Of a DNA stretch of 52,827 bases, positions 19,180 to 30,232 are shown one piece after another (within the stretch, counting starts at the first letter, position 1; each line of letters begins with the position of its first letter). The translations under genes were made by a program, and so were the position numbers. The notes below the pieces were generated by a model, which was not told the origin of the DNA, did not search any database, and saw only the letters and a list, made by a program, of their open reading frames with translations. The stretch spans positions 1-52,827 of the forward strand of contig JAJQBG010000352.1 of NCBI GenBank assembly GCA_021203405.1. The letters are read 5' to 3'. This DNA is from Bacteroides sp. (GTDB lineage Bacteria > Bacteroidota > Bacteroidia > Bacteroidales > Bacteroidaceae).

Positions 19180-21321
19180 ATGTCCAAGAAAAGAGAAAAA
19201 AAGGCTGGTAAACGAATGACGAAAAAAGAACTGGCCCAGAAACTGACAGACTTTTTCCATTCACGACCCAATGAGTCCATGGGACTTAAATATATATTTT
19301 CCGAACTCAAATTATCCACACATCCGCTGAAAATGCTCTGTGTAGACCTGCTGAGAGAGTTTAAAGAAGATGATTTTATTACGGAAGTAGAGACCAACAC
19401 CTTCCGGCTGGTACAGCACGGTACCTTTATGACCGGTATTTTCCATCGGAAAAGCAACAGAAAGAACTCTTTTACCCCCGACGAAGGAGGAGATCCCATC
19501 TTTGTGGCAGAGCGTAATTCGGCCCAGGCCATGAACAACGACCGGGTGAAAATAGCTTTTTACGCCAAACGACGCAACCGCGAGGCAGAAGGCGAAGTGG
19601 TGGAAATCCTGGAACGGGCCAACGAAACCTTTGTGGGCACCCTGGAGGTGACCAAAGCCTATGCCTTCTTAGTAACGGAGAACCGCACCTTAACCAACGA
19701 TATATTCATTCCCAAAGATAAACTCAAAGGAGGTAAATCCGGCGATAAAGCCATTGTGGAAGTAGTAGAATGGCCGGCACGTGCCAAAAACCCCATCGGC
19801 AAGGTGATTGATATTCTGGGAAAAGCCGGGGATAATACCACCGAAATGCATGCTATCCTGGCAGAGTTCGGGCTACCCTATGTCTATCCTGCAAGTGTGG
19901 AAAAAGCAGCCGAACAGATCTCCGAAGTTATTTCGGAAGAGGATATGGCCGGCCGGGAAGATTTCCGGGAGGTGACCACCTTTACCATCGACCCGAAAGA
20001 CGCCAAAGACTTTGACGATGCCCTTTCCATCCGGAACCTGAAAGATGACCTGTGGGAGGTAGGCGTACACATTGCCGACGTAACCCACTATGTAAAAGAG
20101 GGATCCATCATTGATAAAGAAGCCGAAAAAAGAGCTACTTCGGTTTACCTCGTAGACCATACCATACCGATGTTGCCGGAACGACTCAGTAACTTTATCT
20201 GTTCCCTGCGTCCCAACGAAGAAAAACTCACTTACTCCGTTATCTTTGATATTACCGAAAAAGGGGTAGTAAAAGATTTCCGTATTGCCCGGACCATTAT
20301 CCGGTCGGATCGCCGTTTTACCTACGAGGAAGCCCAGGATATAATTGAAACAAAAATAGGGGATCATACCCAAGAGATCCTCATACTCAATACCATTGCC
20401 CAGACCCTCCGGCAAAAACGGTTTGCCAGCGGAGCCATCAATTTCGACCGATATGAAGTACGTTTCGACATAGATGAAAAAGGAAAACCTGTCGGAGTCT
20501 ACTTTAAAGAGTCCAAAGAAGCCAATAAACTGATCGAAGAATTTATGCTGCTGGCCAATAAAAGCGTAGCGGAAAAGATCGGTAAAGTACCTAAGAACAA
20601 GAAACCCAAAGTGTTCCCTTACCGTATCCACGACCTGCCCGATCCGGAAAAGCTGGATAACCTGGCTCAGTTCATTGCCCGGTTCGGTTATAAGATACGT
20701 ACCAGCGGCACCAAAACAGATGTATCCAAATCCATCAACCACCTGCTGGACGATATCCAGGGGAAACGGGAAGAGAACCTGATCGAAACCGTCTCTATCC
20801 GTGCCATGCAGAAAGCAACCTATTCCGTACACAACATCGGGCACTATGGGCTGGCTTTTGATTACTATACCCACTTTACCTCTCCTATCCGCCGGTTTCC
20901 GGATATGATGGTACACCGGCTGCTGACCCGCTACCTGGCCGGAGGCAGAAGTGTGTCGGTCAATAAATACGAAGAGATGTGCGATCATAGCTCTTCGATG
21001 GAGCAGATCGCCGCCAACGCCGAACGTGCTTCCATCAAATACAAACAGGTAGAGTTCATGTCGGACCGCATCGGCAAAGTGTACGACGGAGTTATTTCCG
21101 GCGTGACCGAATGGGGACTCTATGTCGAGATCAATGAGAACAAGTGTGAAGGAATGATCCCCATCCGCGACCTGGATGATGATTACTATGAGTTCGACGA
21201 AAAAAATTACCGGCTGCTGGGCAGAAGGAAAAAGCGCTCTTACAGCCTGGGCGACCCGGTTACGATCCGTGTAGCACGTGCTAATTTAGAAAAGAAACAG
21301 CTGGATTTTGCGCTGGCCTGA
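19180..21321 (+). CDS. rnr: Ribonuclease R
   Basis: RNase R is a processive 3'-5' exoribonuclease that can unwind structured RNA. The 713-residue protein has a basic N-terminus and a winged-helix region (RPNESMGLKYIFSEL). Cold-shock domains are followed by the RNB catalytic domain with TIDPKDAKDFDDALS (Mg-binding Asp residues) and HIADVTHYV. FTSPIRRFPDMMVHRLL and a C-terminal S1 domain (YDGVISGVTEWGLYVEI) follow. Length and order are normal for Bacteroidetes. The frame is intact over 2.1 kb, in contrast to the accessory genes around it. Confidence 0.97.
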   Translation: MSKKREKKAGKRMTKKELAQKLTDFFHSRPNESMGLKYIFSELKLSTHPLKMLCVDLLREFKEDDFITEVETNTFRLVQHGTFMTGIFHRKSNRKNSFTPDEGGDPIFVAERNSAQAMNNDRVKIAFYAKRRNREAEGEVVEILERANETFVGTLEVTKAYAFLVTENRTLTNDIFIPKDKLKGGKSGDKAIVEVVEWPARAKNPIGKVIDILGKAGDNTTEMHAILAEFGLPYVYPASVEKAAEQISEVISEEDMAGREDFREVTTFTIDPKDAKDFDDALSIRNLKDDLWEVGVHIADVTHYVKEGSIIDKEAEKRATSVYLVDHTIPMLPERLSNFICSLRPNEEKLTYSVIFDITEKGVVKDFRIARTIIRSDRRFTYEEAQDIIETKIGDHTQEILILNTIAQTLRQKRFASGAINFDRYEVRFDIDEKGKPVGVYFKESKEANKLIEEFMLLANKSVAEKIGKVPKNKKPKVFPYRIHDLPDPEKLDNLAQFIARFGYKIRTSGTKTDVSKSINHLLDDIQGKREENLIETVSIRAMQKATYSVHNIGHYGLAFDYYTHFTSPIRRFPDMMVHRLLTRYLAGGRSVSVNKYEEMCDHSSSMEQIAANAERASIKYKQVEFMSDRIGKVYDGVISGVTEWGLYVEINENKCEGMIPIRDLDDDYYEFDEKNYRLLGRRKKRSYSLGDPVTIRVARANLEKKQLDFALA

Positions 21322-21340
21322 CCCCATAAAATTCCCATCC

Positions 21341-21814
21341 ATGAAGACTATTTTTATTGAAGAAAAGGAACAAATAGAAGAAATTATCTCACGTTGTGAT
21401 ATCTGTTTTGTAGGTATCACCGACCTGCAACATAATCCCTATGTGATCCCTATGAATTTCGGTTACCGGGATGAAGTGATCTATCTCCACTCCGGACCAA
21501 CCGGAAGCAGCATCGATATGCTGGCAGTCAATAACCATGTATGTGTTACTTTCAGTACCGACCACGAACTGGCCTTCCAACATCCGAAGGTAGCCTGTAG
21601 CTATCGGATGAAGGCCAAAAGTGTGATGTGCCGGGGAAAAGTAGAATTTATAGAAGAGATGGAGCAGAAGCGGGAAGCACTCAATATTATTATGCAGCAC
21701 TATACCCAAAAAGAATTCATCTATTCCGATCCGGCAGTACGGAATGTAAAGATATGGAAGATAGCCGTAGAAAATATGACTACAAAAGAGTACGGAGCTC
21801 CGCATACACGCTAA
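21341..21814 (+). CDS. Pyridoxamine 5'-phosphate oxidase-like flavin/split-barrel protein
   Basis: This is a 157-residue split-barrel protein of the PNPOx-like or NimA-related class. It has CDICFVGITDLQHNPYVIPMNFGY, the segment IYLHSGPTGSSIDML and VCVTFSTDHE. Such small proteins bind FMN, F420 or haem, and the exact activity cannot be assigned. The ATG at 21341 fits the family start better than the one at 21308, which lies inside the RNase R end. It follows rnr by 19 bases and is probably co-transcribed with it. Confidence 0.78.
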   Translation: MKTIFIEEKEQIEEIISRCDICFVGITDLQHNPYVIPMNFGYRDEVIYLHSGPTGSSIDMLAVNNHVCVTFSTDHELAFQHPKVACSYRMKAKSVMCRGKVEFIEEMEQKREALNIIMQHYTQKEFIYSDPAVRNVKIWKIAVENMTTKEYGAPHTR

Positions 21815-21895
21815 ACAAACACCTGGGAGATAGTTACTTCTCTCTTTCAGCACCCTACGGAGGGGTTATTTCGAAGACACAGAAACACATCGGAT

Positions 21896-24800
21896 ATGAA
21901 AAACACTTTGATACGGCAAACTCTCTTTGCTATTCTATGGTTACTGGCCCTGGCGGCAAACAGCCGCGATATTCCACTATCGGGGCCGCAATTCCGGCAA
22001 CTCTCCACTCTGAACGGCCTGCCTACCAATGAAGTAAGACGTATATACCAGGATAAGGAAGGATATATATGGATCGCCACCACCAGTGGTCTCTGCCAGT
22101 ACGACGGTTACCAGCTTAAAACCTATAAGGCAAATCTCCATACTCCCCAACGCCTTTCCAATAATAACATCCGTTGCCTTTCGGAAGATCCGGATCACAA
22201 TGTATGGATCGGAACCAACAACGGGGTCAACATCATGAATAAGCTGACCGGAGAGTTCCGGGAGTTATCCGACAGCCGGTTCCATAACAATGTGATCAAT
22301 ACGATCTATACTACCTCTACAGGGATCACCTACATAGGAAGTGACAAAGGCCTGTTCCGTTACCAGGCAGAGACCGACTCCTGCTTGATGTACGACCGGG
22401 AGAACACCAAAGTAGATCTCGGCCCTTACAGCATACAACACCTGTATGAAGACAGCCGCAAACAGCTCTGGATATCCACCAGTCAGGGATTGTTCCGGTA
22501 CGATCCCAACTCCGACAGTTTTTTTAGCTATACCGGCGTAATGCCCTACTACTCTTCCCATTTTATCTTTGAAGATTCCGGGAACCACATCTGGATGGGC
22601 ACCCTGGGAGCAGGAATATACCGGGTAGAGAATCCCTATGAGATAGCAGAAAGTATCTGGCACCCTTTTGTCCACCACAGTAACGATGCGAACAGTCTGA
22701 TCGATAACATTGTCTATGCGATGGAAGAGGATCTTCATACTCATACTTTATGGATCGGTACCCACAGCGGGCTCTCCGTACTGGATATGAGCACTGGCAT
22801 TCCCGAATTCACCAACTACATGCCCCGTAAAGATGCCCGTTATTTCTCCTTTAACGAAGTGAACGCGATCTTAAGGGACGATCAGGGAACCCTCTGGCTC
22901 GGTATGCTGGGAGGAGGAGTAAACTTTATCAATACCCGGAAACCCACCTTCAGCCACTATCCGCTCGAAGAGGTCAAAGCACAACTCACCTCCAGTTCCG
23001 TAAGGAGTATCCTCATAGATGACCAGGAAAAGATCTGGCTGGGTATAGGAAGTTACGGATTCATCATCAAAGACCTGGTTACGGAAAAAGTCACCTATTA
23101 CAAAAGCCTGCCCGGATTCAACTCTATGATAGAACTACCCACCATTAATTCCATGATGCAATCTTCCGCAGACGGCAAAATATGGCTCTCTACCTTTAAT
23201 ATAGGCATTCTGGTCTATGATCCGGCAGAAAAAAACTGGAAAATATCTACTCCTCTACCCATACCTGGCTACCCAGCAACTGTGTATACGAAGTACTGGC
23301 AGACCGGAACGGGAATTACTGGATAGCCACCAAAAGCGGAATTGCCCTGCTTACCGCAGAAGGTACCGGTTATAACATCACTCAAAAACAGCTATCCCGG
23401 ATATTTTTATTGCCTCGAAGAGGATAACGAAGGAAATATATGGGCTGGTAGCGGAAGCTACGGATTACTACGCATCACTCCCTCCGACAGGGATCCCGGC
23501 AAACCTTCCATCAAAAATTACTCAACCGGTAACAACCTCTCCAACAAAACCGGCGTACAAACTATTTTCAAGGATAGCAAAAACCGCATCTGGGCAGGAA
23601 CCGACGGAAACGGATTACACCTGTACGATGTCGGAAAAGATACTTTCATCTGCCTGAATGAATGGTTAAACCTGCCCGGGGACGGTGTGTTCAGTATAGA
23701 AGAAGATGGCAGGAACGACCTTTGGCTGGGTACCAATGCGGGGCTGGTCAGACTGACCGTTCCACAAGAGCCGGAAGAGAGCACTTTCCAGGTATACACC
23801 ATGCGCCACGGCCTGCAGGACAATACCTTCCTGAGAGGAGTATCTGCCTATGCTGAAAATATGGAATGATATTCGGTGGCCACAACGGATATAACAGCTT
23901 CTTTCCCGACCAGATAGAACCCTACGACACACAAAACCGGGTGATACTGACCGATATTAAAATATACAATCAACCGTGGGAGAATTATGAAGAAAAATAA
24001 AGCACCGGATATCCCCCGCCACACCGGAGTTTACAGAAAAAATAACCCTGAATTACCGGCAGAACAACTTTAGTATAGAATTCTCCGGATTGAATTACAC
24101 AGATCCTCTCCAGACTCACTACTTTTACCGGCTGAAAGGATTCGACCGTAAATGGCAAAACAGCGATGCCTCCCGCAGATTTGCCCACTACAACAACCTG
24201 GCTCCCGGAAATTATACGTTCGAAGTATACGCCTCCAACGGTGGGATAGCGACCGATAATCCTGTACGAACCCTGCAGATACTTATTTTACCTCCACCCT
24301 GGAAAAGCTGGTGGGCCTGGATGCTCTATATCTTTGGCTGGGAGGGATCGTCTGGATCACCATCCTGGTGGTCGGTAACCGGATGCGTCTCCGGGATGCA
24401 TTACGTATCAAAGAGCTGGAAAAGGCTAAGGCCGACGAACTAAACCATTCAAAACTCCAGTTCTTTACCAACATCACCCACGAACTGTTGACACCCCTGA
24501 CCATTATTTCAGCTACCATGGATGAACTGAAAATGAAGTCGCCCGGACATGGAGAACTCTACCAGACCATGACCCAAAATATCAACCGGCTGATCCGGCT
24601 GTTACAACAAATACTCGAATTCCGGAAAGCAGAGACCGGTAACCTGCAACTAAAAGTAGCCAAGGGAGACCTCGCAGCCTTTACCCGTAACAGCATGGAA
24701 AACTTCCGACCGCTTATCAAAAAGAAACAGTTACACTTCTCCCTGATCGCCCACCCGGAGATACTGCCTGCCTATTTCGATTTTGATAAAATGGATAAAA

Positions 24801-26028
24801 TCCTTTATAATCTCCTGTCCAACGCTGCCAAATACAACGAAGAGGGAGGCACTATATGGATTGAACTCATACGCAACGAAGAGAAAAAAGTGGTGATACT
24901 CAGCGTAAAAGATAATGGAAAAGGAATCGATAAAGAAGCACTCAGTACCCTCTTTACCCGCTTTTACGAAGGAGATCACCGGCGGTTCAAAACCATCGGT
25001 ACCGGTATCGGCCTATCCCTGACCAGGGATCTGGTACAACTGCATAACGGTACTATCACTGTAAAAAGTGAACCGGAAAAAGGAACTACCTTCCGGGTAG
25101 AGATCCCTTACAGCCGCCAGGCCTACAGGGAAGAGCAGATCGATGATACCCTGGTATTCGGTACGCTTCCCGTAGAAACGGAACCGGAAATAACCGGAGA
25201 AGCGTTGGAAGGATCCGAAGAGAATGAAAAAAGCTCCCTGCTTATTCTCGAAGACAACGAAGAGCTTATTGAACTTATGGTTAAACTATTGAACCGCGAA
25301 TACCGTGTCTATACGGCAGAGAACGGAAAAGAGGGACTACGTATAATCCGGGAACAAGAGATCGACCTTGTGGTATCGGACGTAATGATGCCCGTGATGG
25401 ACGGTAACCAATTCTGCCGGGAATTAAAAGCCAGCTTTGATACCTGCCACATCCCGGTTATCCTGCTTACGGCTAAAACCGGGAAGAAGACCGCATTGAA
25501 GCCTACGAGTCAGGTTCAGACGGCTATATCACCAAACCTTTCAGCCTGAGCGTACTCCATGCCAAGATCAGGAACCTGTTAAAGACCAGGGAACGGGTGG
25601 TACGGGATTTCCGGAAACAACTTGTTTTTGAAGCCCGGGAGTTGCAATATACCACCATGGACGAAGAGTTCCTGCAACGGGCCATCGACTGTGTGCACCG
25701 ACACCTCGATAATCCCGATTTTGACCAGCAACAGTTCATCAGTGAAATGGGTTCCAGCAAATCCATCCTCTATAAAAAGCTTAAGTCATTGACCGGGCTG
25801 AACACCTCCGCCTTTATCCGGAACATCCGTCTAAAAGCCGCCTGCCGCATTGCAGAAGAGAAAAAGAACGTCCGTATCTCCGAACTGGCCTATGCCGTAG
25901 GGTTCAACGATCCGAAATATTTCGGCAGCTGTTTTAAAAAAGAGTTCGGTATGTTACCCAAAGAGTATATTGAGCAATTCACCACCAGCTCAGAAACCGG
26001 AAAAGAGAAAGAAATGATCTCCGGCTGA
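21896..26028 (+). pseudogene. Hybrid two-component system regulator (HTCS), six frameshifts
   Basis: HTCS proteins sense released oligosaccharides in the periplasm and switch on utilisation loci. Domain order is complete. It runs signal peptide, two-component propeller repeats (many IWIGT-like blades), a Y_Y_Y domain (YFYRLKGFD) and a membrane helix near 24310-24375. A His kinase follows (FFTNITHELLTPL with the phospho-His; NLLSNAAKYN; DNGKGI; GTGIGLSLTRD), then a receiver with VVSDVMMPVMDG. An AraC-type DNA-binding domain comes last (ISELAYAVGFNDPKYFG). Breaks lie near 23258, 23384-23388, 23859, 23993-23997, 24330 and 25481. Each is restored by one base, mostly in a short homopolymer. The N-terminal 470 codons and the kinase are long open stretches. 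As sequenced it could not signal. No utilisation locus is adjacent, so its target is unknown. Confidence 0.88.
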
Positions 26029-26043
26029 TCAGTGAGACCTGTC

Positions 26044-26652
26044 TCAGAGCAGGCGGAACTCATATCCCTGTTCAAGAAGGTATTCAATAGAGCGGGGAAG
26101 AGCATATTTCAGGTTATTCTCTGCCTTCAGGGAGTCGTGGAAAGTAATAATGGAACCGTTGCGGACATACTTTTTCAGTTTGGAGAACACCTGCGGCCCA
26201 TTCAGGTGCTTACTATAATCACGGGTCACCAGGTCCCACATTGCTACTTTATATTTGTCCCGCAGGGCATAATACTGCTTCATTCCCATATAACCATGCG
26301 GAGGACGGAATAGATCCGACCGGATCAATTCATTCGCCTTATCTGCATTGGCCAGGTATTCCGCTGCTTTGTATTCAAAACCCCGGATATGATTGTAGGT
26401 ATGATTACCCACCCGGTGTCCCCGCTCAAGGATCATACGGAACTCTTCCGGATGTTTCCTTACATTATCACCCACCAGAAAAAAAGTGGCTTTAATTCCA
26501 TAATTATCCAGCAGGTCAAGCACCCACGGAGTAATACCCAGCACAGGCCCGTCATCAAACGTCAGGTAGACCGCTTTTACTTTTGGGTCCATTCTCCAGA
26601 TGGCACTGGGATATAAAATTCTTAGTAACAGAGGTGGTTGTTCGATCAGCAC
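26044..26652 (-). CDS. Polysaccharide deacetylase family protein
   Basis: This is a carbohydrate esterase 4 (NodB homology) enzyme that removes acetyl groups from amino sugars. The motifs are VYLTFDDGPVLG (catalytic and metal Asp), GHRVGNHTYNH (metal His pair), RPPHG, then WDLVTRDYS and ITFHDS. The GTG at 26652 (VLIEQPPLLLRILYP) gives a start like its relatives; the ATG at 26703 would add 17 residues of unconvincing sequence. It follows DUF2723 on the same strand and is probably co-transcribed. A role in modifying cell-surface glycans is an inference. Confidence 0.85.
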   Translation of the reverse strand: MLIEQPPLLLRILYPSAIWRMDPKVKAVYLTFDDGPVLGITPWVLDLLDNYGIKATFFLVGDNVRKHPEEFRMILERGHRVGNHTYNHIRGFEYKAAEYLANADKANELIRSDLFRPPHGYMGMKQYYALRDKYKVAMWDLVTRDYSKHLNGPQVFSKLKKYVRNGSIITFHDSLKAENNLKYALPRSIEYLLEQGYEFRLL

Positions 26653-26730
26653 AATTCTTCGGGAATTGGTTATACATACAAAGATCCGGATACCTCTGTC
26701 CATAGAAGCGATCCGGATCTTTCCCGTTCG

Positions 26731-29700
26731 TTATCTCAACCCAGTACATTGGGTAAACATCTGGTAAAGTATATCCATCTGATTACCATACTCTTCTGCG
26801 AGCGGCCGTTTATACTCTTCCAGCTTACCAATAAACGTATGGAGTACCCGGAGGTAATAGATAAATTCACTGGTAGAGATGCTCAGGAACCGGTCGCTCA
26901 GGCTCAGGTACCAGGTCATATACTCTACTGCATTATCAGCCAGGGCGATCATGATCTCATCTCCTTTTTCAAATTTACCCAACTGATAGTAAGTTTCAGC
27001 CATGGTAAAGGAACCATTCTGTACATGATAGGGAACATTATAGGCCGGGATCACCTCCTCGGCATATTCCAGGGCATTCAGTGCCTCCTCCATCTTTCCC
27101 TCTTTCACCAGCTGGCTGGCTACCTGGCTGAACATACGCCGGTGGGTATAGCACATACGCATTGTGTTCTCATCAATATAAACGCCTTTTCCGGCCATAT
27201 TACCATACTTGTAACGGGTCATCAGGTTCTCATACATCACCTCGCTATTGATCTGTCCGTCAAGCTGTGCCATATTGAACGGTGTAATGCGGTAAGCCAA
27301 TCCCTCCTGCGAGAAGTGCTCCGTCAGGTTCAGGTGGTTCTCACTCCCTACCGTAGTGGCCATATAGATAGGACGCTCCCAGTTAGCATGGGCAAGCATT
27401 TCCAGCATCATCAGCTCATTCTTATACAGGGCTCGCTTCCCTTTCAGGGAAATATGCATATAATCGGGAATAGAATCTCCCAGCACCTTCGGTATCATCA
27501 TACCACTGCGGCGTACGGCATCTTTATCTATTTTCAATACAATACTATCGGTTGGTATTACCCGCAGCCCCTCATTGGAAGAGCGCACCCAGTTATTCAG
27601 GATGTTATGGAGCTCATACGGGTTCTCCCCGAAATCTACCATAGCCTGCTCCGGATTCTGCTTATAAAGAGTCTCCAGCTGCCCCATAATATCGGGCCGG
27701 ACCGGAATATAATCATTGGTACCCTGCACATATTCCAGGCGGCTCCAGGTGATCGGAAGTCCGGGAGATTCATACGCATCCTGCTTCATCTGGTCAATAT
27801 ACCAGTCTGTACTCAGGTAACTCAGGTTACATGCCCGGGCATCCGTACGGAAACCCTCCGTCTCCTGATTATACCACAACGGGAATGTATCATTATCCCC
27901 GTTGGTGTAGATAATAGGATAAGTACCTTCCGGAAGGGTCATCAAGTAGTTCTGCCCGAAATCACGGCACATATAGCGATTGCTACGATCGTGGTCGTCC
28001 CAGTTCTGCCCCCCCATCTGTATCGGGATCAGTGCACAAAGCACAGTAGCCAGGATAGCCGCCTGTGCCTCTTTCATCCGGAGTTTAGAAGTTAAAAACC
28101 GAACAACTCCTGCCACTCCCATACCGATCCAGATGGCATAGGCATAGAACGACCCGGCATAAGCATAATCCCGTTCACGCGGCTGCCCCGGGGTCTGGTT
28201 CAAATAGAGGACAATAGCCAGTCCCGTCATAAAGAAGAGGAAAAAGACGATCCAGAATCCCCATATTCCCTGGCTATTCTTATTATAGGCCTGCCACAAC
28301 AAACCTACAATCCCCAGCAGGAAGGGAAGACCGTAATAGACATTCCGACCTTTATTCTCTTTCAGTTCGGTAGGCAGGAGGGTCTGATCTCCTACCAGTA
28401 ATTTGTCAATAAAATTAATACCCGTGATCCAGCGCCCGTGCTCTATACTTCCATGACTCTGAATATCGTTCTGACGTCCTACAAAGTTCCAGAAGAAATA
28501 ACGCCAGTACATAAAGTTAACCTGGTAAGAGAAAAAGAATTTTATATTATCCCACTGGGTCGGGATCTTCACCTGGATCATCTCTCCACACTGGTCGTAC
28601 ATCTGCATATATCCCTTTACATCCATCCACCCTTCGTACTGATCGGCATGCGCTTCACTATACATACGGGGGAAAAGCATATTTTGGGCGAACTCATAAT
28701 CCATCCGGGTACGGGTCACTACATAACTATCCTTTTCATCGGGAGTCTCTTTCTCCTTCTGCGCATATACGGGAGCCCCCTCCACAAACACCGGTACACA
28801 GTAATTATTTTCCACTTTCAGCTTCACCCGGGAAGCATACGTTTTTCCGTAAAAGAGCGGACGGGTACCGTACTGTTCACGTCCCAGATACTCGCCCAGG
28901 GTAAAGATATCTTCCGGAGAGTTCTGGTCCATCGGAGTATTGGCCATCGAACGGATCACGATCACCGCATAAGACGAGTAACCGATCATCATCATCATGA
29001 TACAAAGCATCGCCGTATTCATCACCCGGGCCGATATCTGGTATTTTACATCCAGCTTTTTAGCAAACAGATAGGCAGCCAGGGCCCCCAGTACGATAAG
29101 ACCGATCACTACACTGCTGGTTCCATGACCATAAAAAGGAATACCAAGCAAGGCTACCGTTACCAGGAAAGAGATATTCATCCGGGTCCTGCTCCTAACC
29201 ACACAACTCTCATAAATACCCCATATAATAGAAGCAGTCAGAAGCACAATAAAGACAACCAGACCGGTATTGAAAGGCATTCCCAGCCCGTTGACAAAGA
29301 GCAGCTCAAACCACCCTCCTACTTTCACCACACCCGGTACCACACCGTACAGTACGGCAGCCACCAGAATACCGGAAGCAAGCAGAGCCAGCAGAGAACC
29401 CTTGAGGTTGGCATCCGGCTTCTTTTTATAATAATAGACCAGTACAATCGCCGGGACACAAAGCAGGTTCAGCAGGTGAACCCCGATACTAAGTCCCGTC
29501 AGGTAAGCGATCAAAACCAGCCAGCGGTCACTGTGTGGTTCATTGGCCACATTTTCCCATTTCAGGATCATCCAGAACACAAGTGCCGTAAACAAGGAGG
29601 AGTAAGCATATACCTCTCCCTCTACCGCACTGAACCAGAAGGTATCACTGAAAGTATAGGCCAGAGCGCCCACCAGCCCGGATCCCATAATGGTGATCAA

Positions 29701-30048
29701 CTGACTGGTCGTTATATTTCTCTCGTCTGTCACCACCAGTTTCTTCACCAGATGGGTAATGCTCCAGAAAAGGAACAGAATACAGAATGCACTCATCAGG
29801 GCACTCATGTAATTCACCATCTTGGCTACCTGGGTAGGATCAGAAGTAAATTGTGAAAAGACATTCGCTGTGAGCATAAAGAAGGGTGCTCCGGGGGGGT
29901 GACCTACTTCCAGTTTGTATCCGGTAGTAATAAACTCGGGACAATCCCAGAAACTAGCAGTAGGTTCAATTGTCATGCAATAGACAATGGCCGCAATCAC
30001 AAAAGTAAACCAACCGGCAAGGTTGTTTACGGTCTTGTACTGTCTCAT
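26731..30048 (-). CDS. DUF2723 membrane glycosyltransferase-like protein
   Basis: This is a 1105-residue Bacteroidetes-specific inner-membrane protein. The N-terminal half has about a dozen membrane helices and the DUF2723 signature near residues 15-60 (MTIEPTASFWDCPEFITTGY, GHPPGAPFFML). It resembles GT-C-type protein O-mannosyltransferases. The C-terminal third is soluble and helical, with TPR-like repeats (EEALNALEYAEEVIP). The family is thought to act in protein or lipid glycosylation. The frame is intact across 3.3 kb. Long open frames on the opposite strand here are shadows. Confidence 0.93.
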   Translation of the reverse strand: MRQYKTVNNLAGWFTFVIAAIVYCMTIEPTASFWDCPEFITTGYKLEVGHPPGAPFFMLTANVFSQFTSDPTQVAKMVNYMSALMSAFCILFLFWSITHLVKKLVVTDERNITTSQLITIMGSGLVGALAYTFSDTFWFSAVEGEVYAYSSLFTALVFWMILKWENVANEPHSDRWLVLIAYLTGLSIGVHLLNLLCVPAIVLVYYYKKKPDANLKGSLLALLASGILVAAVLYGVVPGVVKVGGWFELLFVNGLGMPFNTGLVVFIVLLTASIIWGIYESCVVRSRTRMNISFLVTVALLGIPFYGHGTSSVVIGLIVLGALAAYLFAKKLDVKYQISARVMNTAMLCIMMMMIGYSSYAVIVIRSMANTPMDQNSPEDIFTLGEYLGREQYGTRPLFYGKTYASRVKLKVENNYCVPVFVEGAPVYAQKEKETPDEKDSYVVTRTRMDYEFAQNMLFPRMYSEAHADQYEGWMDVKGYMQMYDQCGEMIQVKIPTQWDNIKFFFSYQVNFMYWRYFFWNFVGRQNDIQSHGSIEHGRWITGINFIDKLLVGDQTLLPTELKENKGRNVYYGLPFLLGIVGLLWQAYNKNSQGIWGFWIVFFLFFMTGLAIVLYLNQTPGQPRERDYAYAGSFYAYAIWIGMGVAGVVRFLTSKLRMKEAQAAILATVLCALIPIQMGGQNWDDHDRSNRYMCRDFGQNYLMTLPEGTYPIIYTNGDNDTFPLWYNQETEGFRTDARACNLSYLSTDWYIDQMKQDAYESPGLPITWSRLEYVQGTNDYIPVRPDIMGQLETLYKQNPEQAMVDFGENPYELHNILNNWVRSSNEGLRVIPTDSIVLKIDKDAVRRSGMMIPKVLGDSIPDYMHISLKGKRALYKNELMMLEMLAHANWERPIYMATTVGSENHLNLTEHFSQEGLAYRITPFNMAQLDGQINSEVMYENLMTRYKYGNMAGKGVYIDENTMRMCYTHRRMFSQVASQLVKEGKMEEALNALEYAEEVIPAYNVPYHVQNGSFTMAETYYQLGKFEKGDEIMIALADNAVEYMTWYLSLSDRFLSISTSEFIYYLRVLHTFIGKLEEYKRPLAEEYGNQMDILYQMFTQCTGLR

Positions 30049-30086
30049 TTAATATGGTTGTAGAGTTGATAACATGTTACAGCCGA

Positions 30087-30094
30087 CAAAAATA
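30087..30094 (-). promoter_or_regulatory. -7 promoter box of DUF2723
   Basis: The minus strand reads TATTTTTG (TAnnTTTG), 39 bases before the DUF2723 start. Confidence 0.55.
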
Positions 30095-30163
30095 GTAAAG
30101 ATTAAGGAACTGTGCAACTATTTAACACTTTATAGCGTTCTGCAAAATGTTTTCAGGAACCAG

Positions 30164-30179
30164 CTCTTTTATAAAAGAG
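30164..30179. repeat. Perfect 16-bp palindrome CTCTTTTATAAAAGAG
   Basis: This is a perfect palindrome in the gap between the zinc-type ATPase end and the DUF2723 start, about 70 bases upstream of the DUF2723 -7 box. It may be an operator or a symmetric terminator hairpin with little loop. No protein can be assigned. Confidence 0.5.
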
Positions 30180-30206
30180 TGCTAACCCTATACAGGACTC
30201 TCTTTT

Positions 30207-30232
30207 GTTATCCTGAACGCAGTGAAAGATCT
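30207..30232. repeat. Widespread CCTGAACGCAGTGAAAGATCT-type intergenic repeat
   Basis: The segment TCCTGAACGCAGTGAAAGAT belongs to a short sequence that I recall as a common dispersed intergenic repeat in many bacterial genomes. It runs right up to and overlaps the TAG stop of the ATPase gene at 30231-30233. Confidence 0.45.

Noticed and set aside
19065-19538. N-terminal extension of the CDF transporter by about 158 residues
   Set aside because: It would cross the predicted promoter and overlap the RNase R gene, and the extension has no family similarity.
23258-25483. Programmed ribosomal frameshifting in the HTCS
   Set aside because: Six different sites with different bases and no consistent slippery heptamer or downstream structure. 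Single-base losses explain them better.
26638-29856. Long open frames on the plus strand (485 and 472 codons)
   Set aside because: They lie opposite DUF2723, which has clear family motifs. The plus-strand products are His/Ile-rich with no recognisable domain, typical antisense shadows.
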